Shown here: piece by piece, positions 9,754-14,461 of the stretch
How the letters are laid out: each line of letters begins with the position of its first letter
How positions within the stretch are numbered: position 1 is the first letter of the stretch
Origin: CAZOWL01 sp964583605
GTDB taxonomy: Bacteria > Pseudomonadota > Gammaproteobacteria > Chromatiales > Chromatiaceae
DNA length: 14,461 bases
Assembly (NCBI GenBank): GCA_964583605.1
Contig: CAZOWL010000103.1
Span: 1-14,461, forward strand
Direction of reading: 5' to 3'
Made by a program: the position numbers and the translations under genes
The notes under the pieces: model-generated
The model's database searches: none
What the model was told of the DNA's origin: nothing
The model's input: the letters and a program-made list of their open reading frames with translations, nothing else

Positions 9754-9793
9754 GGCTCGGGGATCGAGGCTCGAGCCTCGATCCCCGAGCCTC
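9752..9793. repeat. Perfect 42-bp palindrome between serA and pheA
   Basis: Two 21-bp halves are exactly complementary with no spacer. The left half starts in the serA stop codon and reads GAGGCTCGGGGATCGAGGCT up to the central TCGA. The RNA would form a very stable hairpin ending 15 nt before the pheA ATG. There is no T-run. It could be a transcript-processing or stability element, a partial terminator, a protein-binding palindrome, or a copy of a genomic repeat. Confidence 0.93.
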
Positions 9794-9808
9794 GATCCGG
9801 GTAGCCGT

Positions 9809-10891
9809 ATGACTCAGCAGGAGGATCTGGGCCGCGTCCGCGACCGCATCGATGCGATCGATCAGCAGCTGATGGCGCTGATCGCTGAGCGAGCCGACTG
9901 CGCCCGCCAGATCGCGCAGATCAAGGCCAAGGCCGGCGACTTCCAGTTCTACCGGCCGGAGCGTGAGGCTCAGATCCTGCGCCGGATCAAAGCGGAGAAC
10001 CCGGGTCCGCTCGAAGACGAGGAGGTGACACGGCTATTCCGCGAGATCATGTCCGCATGTCTCGCGCTCGAGCAGCCCTTGGCGGTGGCCTATCTTGGCC
10101 CGGCGGGAACCTTCACGCAAACCGCTGCACTCAAGCACTTCGGCCGCTCGGTCGTGACGGTGCCGCTCGGCACCATCCCGGAGATCTTCCGCGAGGTCGA
10201 GGCGAGCTCGGTCCATTTCGGCGTCGTGCCGGTCGAGAACTCGACCGAGGGCGTCGTCAGTCACACACTAGATACCTTCATGACCTCGCCGCTGTGCATC
10301 TGCGGCGAGGTCTGTGTCCGCATCCATCATTATCTGTTGAGCCGGGAGTCGGACTTGGCTGCGATCGAGGCCGTCTACTCCCATCAGCAGTCGTTGGCGC
10401 AGTGCCGCGACTGGCTCGATGCGCATCTGCAACAGGCCCAGCGCATCCCGGTTGCGAGCAACGCCGAGGCGGCTCGGCTCGCCGCCGAGCGGCCGCGCTC
10501 GGCGGCCGTGGCAAGCGAAGCCGCTGCCGAGATCTATCACCTTTCGGTCCTCGCCAAGCGCATCGAGGACGAGCCCGATAACACCACTCGCTTCCTCATC
10601 ATCGGCCGCGCCGACGCCCCGATGAGCGGGCACGACAAGACGAGCCTGTTGCTGGCCTGCCGTAATGAGGCCGGCGGCCTGCATGCGATGCTGACGCCTC
10701 TCGCCGATCATCAGATCAGCATGACCAGGATCGAGTCGCGGCCGTCGCGCCGCGCCATCTGGGATTACGTCTTCTTCGTCGACATCATCGGGCACCGGGA
10801 AGACCCTGCGGTCGTCGCCGCACTGGAGCATCTCAGACGCGAGACGCTCTTTCTGAAAGTCCTCGGCTCCTACCCCGAGGCCGTCCTCTGA
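9809..10891 (+). CDS. pheA: Bifunctional chorismate mutase / prephenate dehydratase (P-protein)
   Basis: Converts chorismate to prephenate and then phenylpyruvate, the committed branch to phenylalanine. The 360 residues show an AroQ-type chorismate mutase (about 5-90, LGRVRDRIDAIDQQLMALIAER and YRPEREAQILRR), a prephenate dehydratase domain (about 93-270) with YLGPAGTFT, PVENSTEG and the catalytic TRF (260-262), and an ACT domain (about 278-360). The ACT domain contains ESRPSR (309-314), the motif linked to phenylalanine feedback inhibition in this family. The ATG at 9809 gives the expected N-terminus. The open frame extends upstream to 9665 but only over serA. The ribosome binding site is weak (cgggtag) and sits against the foot of the 42-bp palindrome, so the hairpin may affect translation. 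hisC follows after 66 bp. Confidence 0.97.
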   Translation: MTQQEDLGRVRDRIDAIDQQLMALIAERADCARQIAQIKAKAGDFQFYRPEREAQILRRIKAENPGPLEDEEVTRLFREIMSACLALEQPLAVAYLGPAGTFTQTAALKHFGRSVVTVPLGTIPEIFREVEASSVHFGVVPVENSTEGVVSHTLDTFMTSPLCICGEVCVRIHHYLLSRESDLAAIEAVYSHQQSLAQCRDWLDAHLQQAQRIPVASNAEAARLAAERPRSAAVASEAAAEIYHLSVLAKRIEDEPDNTTRFLIIGRADAPMSGHDKTSLLLACRNEAGGLHAMLTPLADHQISMTRIESRPSRRAIWDYVFFVDIIGHREDPAVVAALEHLRRETLFLKVLGSYPEAVL

Positions 10892-10957
10892 TGGCTCTGA
10901 TGGCTCCGAGATCATTCGCGCCGCGCCCTGAGGCCGTCACATCAGGTTGGGTACGAC

Positions 10958-12070
10958 ATGCCCCAGATTGATAACCCGTTCCTTGCGTTGGCGGCGCCAG
11001 GGATCCCGGGGCTAACACCCTATGTCCCCGGCAAGCCGATCTCCGAGCTGGAGCGGGAGCTTGGGATCCAGGGTGCGATCAAGCTGGCGTCGAACGAGAG
11101 CCCGCTCGGGGCGAGCCCGAGGGTCGCCGAGGCCATCGCCGAGGCCCTGCCCGAGCTCAGTCGCTATCCGGATGGCGGCGGCTTCGCGCTGCGCGAGGCC
11201 TTGGCCGAGCATCACGGCGTGAATCCGGCGGCAATGACCCTCGGCAATGGCTCGAACGATTGCCTCGACCTGATCGCCCGCACCTTCCTGCAGCCGGGCG
11301 TCGAGTCGGTCTTCTCCGAGCATGCCTTCGCGGTCTACCCGATCTGCACGCAGGCGGTCGGCGCAACCGCGCGGGTCGCACCGGCCCGGGATTACGGGCA
11401 CGATCTCGAGGCGATGGCGAAGTGCATCAGCGAGCGGACGCGGGTCGTCTGGATCGCCAATCCGAACAATCCGACCGGGACCTGGCTCGGCGCGGAAGCT
11501 CTGCACCGCTTTGTTGCCTCGTTGCCGCCCACCTGCATCGCGGTCGTCGACGAGGCCTACACCGAGTATGTCACCGAGCCTGATTACCCAGACGCGAGCC
11601 GCTGGCTCGGCGAGCTTCCGAATCTGATCGTGACTCGCACCTTCTCGAAGGCGCACGGCTTGGCGGCGCTGCGCGTCGGCTATGCGCTCAGCGATCCCCT
11701 GGTCGCCGAGCTGCTCAACCGCGTGCGCCAGCCATTCAATGTCAACGCGCTGGCGCAGGTCGCGGCGCTCGCCTCTCTGACCGATCGTGCGCACATTGCC
11801 CGCCAGGTCGAGGTCAATCGGGCCGGTCTGGCGCAGCTGGCTGCTGGCTTCGCGCGGCTCGGCTTGGCCTTCATCCCGTCGGTGGCCAACTTCATCACGG
11901 TCGATTTAGGGCGTCCCGCCGGGCCGATCAACGAAGGCTTGATGCGCGCAGGCTGCATTGTGCGCCCAGTAGGCAACTATAGCCTGCCGAACCATTTGCG
12001 GGTGACGGTTGGTCTGGAGTCCGAGAATGCGCGTCTTCTCGCCGCGCTGGAACGGGTCCTGGCCGGATGA
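10958..12070 (+). CDS. hisC: Histidinol-phosphate / aromatic aminotransferase (HisC family)
   Basis: Class I/II PLP aminotransferase of 370 residues. Visible motifs are LASNESPLG (substrate phosphate end, about 43-51), ANPNNPTG with N171, DEAYTEY (198-204), and the PLP lysine K231 in TFSKAHGLAALRVGY with R239. The family uses histidinol phosphate, but members of this subgroup lying between pheA and tyrA in the supraoperon are known to transaminate phenylpyruvate, prephenate or 4-hydroxyphenylpyruvate too. The context therefore argues for a role in phenylalanine and tyrosine synthesis, alone or as well as histidine. No other his gene is nearby. AGG about 10 nt before the ATG is a modest ribosome binding site. 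The stop overlaps the tyrA start (ATGA), which implies translational coupling. Confidence 0.93.
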   Translation: MPQIDNPFLALAAPGIPGLTPYVPGKPISELERELGIQGAIKLASNESPLGASPRVAEAIAEALPELSRYPDGGGFALREALAEHHGVNPAAMTLGNGSNDCLDLIARTFLQPGVESVFSEHAFAVYPICTQAVGATARVAPARDYGHDLEAMAKCISERTRVVWIANPNNPTGTWLGAEALHRFVASLPPTCIAVVDEAYTEYVTEPDYPDASRWLGELPNLIVTRTFSKAHGLAALRVGYALSDPLVAELLNRVRQPFNVNALAQVAALASLTDRAHIARQVEVNRAGLAQLAAGFARLGLAFIPSVANFITVDLGRPAGPINEGLMRAGCIVRPVGNYSLPNHLRVTVGLESENARLLAALERVLAG

Positions 12071-12930
12071 TCGAGCGCCTGGCGGTCATCGGCGTCGGCC
12101 TGATCGGCGGCTCGCTCGCGCGGGCGCTGCGCGTGGCCGGCCACGTCGCGGAGGTCGTCGGGTGCGGGCGCTCGCAGGACAATCTGGAGCGGGCCTTGGA
12201 TCTGGGTGTCATCGACCGCTTCAGCACCCAGCCCGCTGACGCCGTGGCCGGAGCTGATCTGGTCTTCCTCGCCGTGCCCCTCGGCGCGGTACGCGGTATC
12301 CTCGAGCAGATCCGAGGTCGGTTAGCGGCTAGAGCTATCGTCACTGACGGTGGCAGCGTGAAGGGCAGCGTCGTCGAGGACGTGCGCAGCGTCTTTGGCA
12401 CTGTGCCGCCGTGGTTCGTCCCTGGGCATCCGATCGCCGGAACCGAGCGCACTGGTGTCGAGGCTTCGTTTCCGGAGCTCTATCGGGGCCGCCGCGTGAT
12501 CCTGACGCCCGTGCCAGAGACCGATCCCGAGGCAGTCGCCCGCGTGCGCCAGCTCTGGGAGACGTGCGGGGCAGAGGTTTCGTTGATGGAGGTCGCTCAC
12601 CATGACGAGGTTCTGGCGGCAACCAGTCATCTGCCCCATCTCCTGGCATTCGGTCTCGTCGATGCATTGGCCCGGATGAGGGAGAACGACGAGATCTTTC
12701 GTTACGCCGCCGGCGGATTCCGCGACTTCACCCGTATCGCCTCCAGTAGCCCGGTGATGTGGCGCGATATCTGCGTGGCCAACCGCGTGGCCGTCGGTGC
12801 GGCCTTGGAACGCTTCGCCATCGAGATCAACGACTTGGCTGCGACGATCCGTGACGGCGATGGTGAGCGGTTGCTCAAGATCTTCACTCGCGCGAAGGCC
12901 GCCCGCGACCGTTACGTCGACGGCGGTTGA
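12067..12930 (+). CDS. tyrA: Prephenate (cyclohexadienyl) dehydrogenase
   Basis: Oxidative decarboxylation of prephenate, possibly also arogenate, towards tyrosine. The 287-residue monofunctional enzyme has the dinucleotide loop VIGVGLIGGS (G9, G11, G14), TDGGSVKG (93-100), the catalytic-histidine motif GHPIAGTERTG (120-130, H121) and TSHLPH (186-191). The segment at the second strand reads VVGCGRS, with Arg instead of an acidic residue, so cofactor preference (NAD or NADP) cannot be assumed. There is no ACT or chorismate mutase domain. Translation is coupled to hisC through a 4-bp ATGA overlap. In many gammaproteobacteria aroA follows tyrA, sometimes as a fusion; here the frame ends inside a 10-bp-stem hairpin and convergent genes follow. 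Confidence 0.95.
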   Translation: MIERLAVIGVGLIGGSLARALRVAGHVAEVVGCGRSQDNLERALDLGVIDRFSTQPADAVAGADLVFLAVPLGAVRGILEQIRGRLAARAIVTDGGSVKGSVVEDVRSVFGTVPPWFVPGHPIAGTERTGVEASFPELYRGRRVILTPVPETDPEAVARVRQLWETCGAEVSLMEVAHHDEVLAATSHLPHLLAFGLVDALARMRENDEIFRYAAGGFRDFTRIASSSPVMWRDICVANRVAVGAALERFAIEINDLAATIRDGDGERLLKIFTRAKAARDRYVDGG

Positions 12931-12941
12931 CAACCGCCGTC
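12919..12941 (+). terminator. Hairpin across the tyrA stop codon
   Basis: GACGGCGGTT (12919-12928) and AACCGCCGTC (12932-12941) form a perfect 10-bp stem with a GAC loop, including the last tyrA codons and the TGA. No T-run follows, but the position at the end of the gyrA-tyrA run suggests a transcript end or 3' protection. Confidence 0.5.
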
Positions 12942-12957
12942 AAGCGCCGCAGCCAGG

Positions 12958-13000
12958 AGGGCAACCGATCGAATCCGCTGCGCGGATGATCTGTTGCCCT
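12958..13000. terminator. Long imperfect hairpin between convergent tyrA and the DsrC-like gene
   Basis: AGGGCAAC, GATC and TCCGC on the left pair with GCGGA, GATC and GTTGCCCT on the right around a TGC loop: 17 paired positions with one mismatch and a small internal loop. It lies 12 bp past the DsrC-like stop on the minus strand and 27 bp past the tyrA stop on the plus strand, so it could act on either transcript. No T-run is present on either side. Confidence 0.5.
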
Positions 13001-13012
13001 ACCCCCTCCCCG

Positions 13013-13372
13013 TCACTGGACGCTACCGAAGGACTTGTCGACAGCTCCAGCCGGCGGCTGGAGCCCCCCCAGGCGGCACCCCTGCGCGACCGGGCCGCCT
13101 GGAAAGATCGCGTAGAGGTACTTCAACCCGCCTTGCGCGTGGAATTTCTCCTCCAGCGCATCGTGGAGCTGGCGCATGTTCGGCCGCTCGTTCTGCGCGA
13201 AGTAGGCTTGAAGCGAGCGGATGGTCGCCCAGTGATCTTGGATCAGCTCGATCCCTTCCTCGTTGGCCATCGTCTCGGCCCTCGCTCGAGTCCAATCCTC
13301 CGGGGCATTGGGGAATTCCGGATCGCGCTCGGCTGCGCCTGGGTTCATGACATCGCGCATCGTAGTGCTCAT
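13013..13372 (-). CDS. DsrC/TusE-family protein lacking the penultimate cysteine (RspA-like)
   Basis: The 119 residues show the DsrC fold signature: DWTRARAETMANEEGIEL, DHWATIRSLQAYFAQ, then KYLYAIFPGGP (84-94) and GCRLGGLQPPAGAV. DsrC proteins carry CysB and, ten residues later, the near-terminal CysA that forms sulfide and trisulfide intermediates; TusE keeps CysA only. Here C99 matches CysB exactly, but the CysA position is A110, and eight further residues (DKSFGSVQ) replace the free C-terminal arm. It therefore cannot do canonical DsrC or TusE sulfur transfer. Such DsrC paralogues have been grouped as regulatory sulfur-related proteins. The start has an AGGAGG site 8 nt upstream. It lies 82 bp downstream of the response regulator on the same strand, so the two may be co-transcribed. 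Confidence 0.87.
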   Translation of the reverse strand: MSTTMRDVMNPGAAERDPEFPNAPEDWTRARAETMANEEGIELIQDHWATIRSLQAYFAQNERPNMRQLHDALEEKFHAQGGLKYLYAIFPGGPVAQGCRLGGLQPPAGAVDKSFGSVQ

Positions 13373-13454
13373 AGCCGCTCCTCCTGGTCGTGAAACCCTG
13401 AGTCTGCTTACCAGGCGAAGCCACCGTCAAGTCCAAACTGTAATCGAGCCAGGC

Positions 13455-14393
13455 TCACAGCAATCCGCTACACAGCGCGTACACGCCGCCAGCTGCAGCG
13501 ATCCCGAGCACGGCGGCCAGGGCACTCAGCCCATAAAGGCTGCGCTTCAAGCCGCGCGTGGCCTGATCGATCGCCGGGCCGAGAGTCGTTTGCGTGAACG
13601 ACGTCTCGATCTGCGCGAGCAGCTGCTCTCGCTCCTGTTCGAGCCGCCTGGCGATCAGCGCCGGGAGCTCCTTTGCAGCCAGCCGCGCTGCCTCCGCGAC
13701 GATCGGATCGACCATGCCCTGCTTCGCCGACTGGCTCGGCGAAGTCGCCTGCTCGATGCGATGGATCAGGATCCGCTCGCTGGTCGCGAGGCTCTGCTCG
13801 AGGGACTCGACTCGGGCGTCGATCTCGGCGCGGAGCTCCTGCTCTAGGCGCCCAATGTGGCGAGCCAACAATGCCTCGACCTGGCTTGTCGACGACGTGG
13901 CCACGGAGACGGGCCGGGGCCGCGCTGGCGGAGGTATCGGCGGCGCGGCTGGCCGATGTTCTCCAGCCTGCCCGGCAGCGGCTGCCGGGGCCGCGGTGAC
14001 GAACGCGGCAGCCAAGGTCTGGCGGATCTGATCGAGTGCGCCCGGCAGCTTCTCGGCGGTATCGGCCGGGTTGGCCTTCGGCAGGATCCCAAGCGCCCCG
14101 AGCCGCTTGGCACGAGCGGCGAATGTCTCATCCTCGTGGGCGCTGAACATGATGACCGGGATCGGCGCGGTCTCCGGATCGGCCTTGAGGATCTCCAATG
14201 CCTCGAATCCGCTCATGCCCGGCATCGTGTGATCCATCAAGATGGCGTCGGGATTGAGGCGTTTGATCTGCGACAATGCCTCCTCAGCCGATTCAGCGAC
14301 CTGGACCTCGACCCCATGTTGCTGTAGCGCAAGCCGCAGCTTATAGCGCGCCGTCTTGGAGTCGTCCACGAGCAGAATCTTCAACGGGTCCAT
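13455..14393 (-). CDS. Response regulator receiver protein with coiled coil and C-terminal membrane anchor
   Basis: The 312 residues start with a CheY-like receiver (about 4-125): acidic pair D10 and D11, phospho-acceptor D54 in LMDHTMPGMSG, S84 in IMFSA, and K106 in ILPKA, so the phosphorylation site is complete. An Ala/Pro-rich linker (132-163, PPIPPPARPRP) leads to a long helical, probably coiled-coil region (171-265) rich in Glu, Arg and Leu. The end is a single hydrophobic helix (about 286-310, YGLSALAAVLGIAAAGGVYAL) with basic residues before it, a tail-anchor arrangement that leaves the receiver in the cytoplasm. There is no DNA-binding or enzymatic output domain. I chose ATG 14393 because GGAAAGGGA precedes it and MDPLKILLVDDS is the normal receiver start. 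A start at 14426 would extend into the dispersed repeat. The likely partner is the DsrC-like gene downstream. Confidence 0.88.
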   Translation of the reverse strand: MDPLKILLVDDSKTARYKLRLALQQHGVEVQVAESAEEALSQIKRLNPDAILMDHTMPGMSGFEALEILKADPETAPIPVIMFSAHEDETFAARAKRLGALGILPKANPADTAEKLPGALDQIRQTLAAAFVTAAPAAAAGQAGEHRPAAPPIPPPARPRPVSVATSSTSQVEALLARHIGRLEQELRAEIDARVESLEQSLATSERILIHRIEQATSPSQSAKQGMVDPIVAEAARLAAKELPALIARRLEQEREQLLAQIETSFTQTTLGPAIDQATRGLKRSLYGLSALAAVLGIAAAGGVYALCSGLL

Positions 14394-14408
14394 ATCTTTC
14401 CCTTTCCA

Positions 14409-14461
14409 ATGAATTTCGCGAAGCACGTTCGCTCCCTCGCCCTCTGGGAGAGGGTTGGGGT
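14409..14461 (-). repeat. Dispersed palindromic repeat, copy 2 (cut by window end)
   Basis: Inverted copy of 2435-2487, identical at 49 of 53 bases, with the same CCCTCT-CCC-AGAGGG hairpin. It lies 15 bp upstream of the response-regulator start and so forms part of that gene's leader or promoter region. The outer arm seen in copy 1 would fall beyond the window. Confidence 0.88.

Noticed and set aside
9665..9808. Upstream in-frame extension of pheA
   Set aside because: It runs through serA and the 42-bp palindrome; the chorismate mutase domain starts normally from the ATG at 9809.
13402..13430. TTGACG (13430-13425, minus) as -35 of a separate promoter for the DsrC-like gene
   Set aside because: No acceptable -10 element lies 16-18 bp downstream; the nearest TAAGCA is only 14 bp away.
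13023..13436. 137-codon minus-strand frame overlapping the DsrC-like gene
   Set aside because: Frame-shifted shadow of the DsrC-like coding region; low-complexity Arg-rich product and no ribosome binding site comparable to AGGAGG at the true start.

Overview
The window is GC-rich chromosomal DNA. Its gene order, gyrA-serC-serA-pheA-hisC-tyrA, is the aromatic/serine supraoperon arrangement known from Gammaproteobacteria. With a DsrC-family sulfur protein and a sodium:solute symporter paired with a DUF4212 small subunit, it suggests a gammaproteobacterium, plausibly a sulfur oxidiser of the Chromatiales. The lineage is inferred from gene content only. I see no tRNA, rRNA, CRISPR array, transposase or phage gene.

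Layout. (1) 1-594, minus strand: the N-terminal part of a sodium:solute symporter large subunit that runs off the window, preceded by its DUF4212 small subunit, with a candidate promoter near 764-793. (2) 955-4081, plus strand: threonine synthase, a repeat-rich spacer, and a citramalate synthase of the Leptospira type. Both bear on isoleucine supply by different routes: threonine deamination, or pyruvate to citramalate. (3) 4082-4847: a spacer of about 0.77 kb holding a 59-codon minus-strand gene with a strong ribosome binding site, and the leader and candidate promoter of gyrA. (4) 4848-12930, plus strand: gyrA, serC, serA, pheA, hisC and tyrA, closely spaced and presumably at least partly co-transcribed. 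They make gyrase subunit A, serine enzymes, and the enzymes from chorismate to phenylalanine and towards tyrosine. A perfect 42-bp palindrome lies between serA and pheA. (5) 12919-13000: two hairpins between convergent genes, where aroA would follow tyrA in the usual supraoperon. (6) 13013-14393, minus strand: a response regulator with a receiver domain, a long helical region and a C-terminal membrane anchor, followed by a DsrC/TusE-family protein that keeps the inner cysteine but has alanine in place of the catalytic penultimate cysteine.

The most notable signals are the membrane-anchored receiver next to the altered DsrC-like protein, the dispersed 53-bp repeat present in two inverted copies (2435-2487 and 14409-14461), the large palindrome before pheA, the small unrecognised gene at 4240-4419, and the supraoperon ending without aroA.
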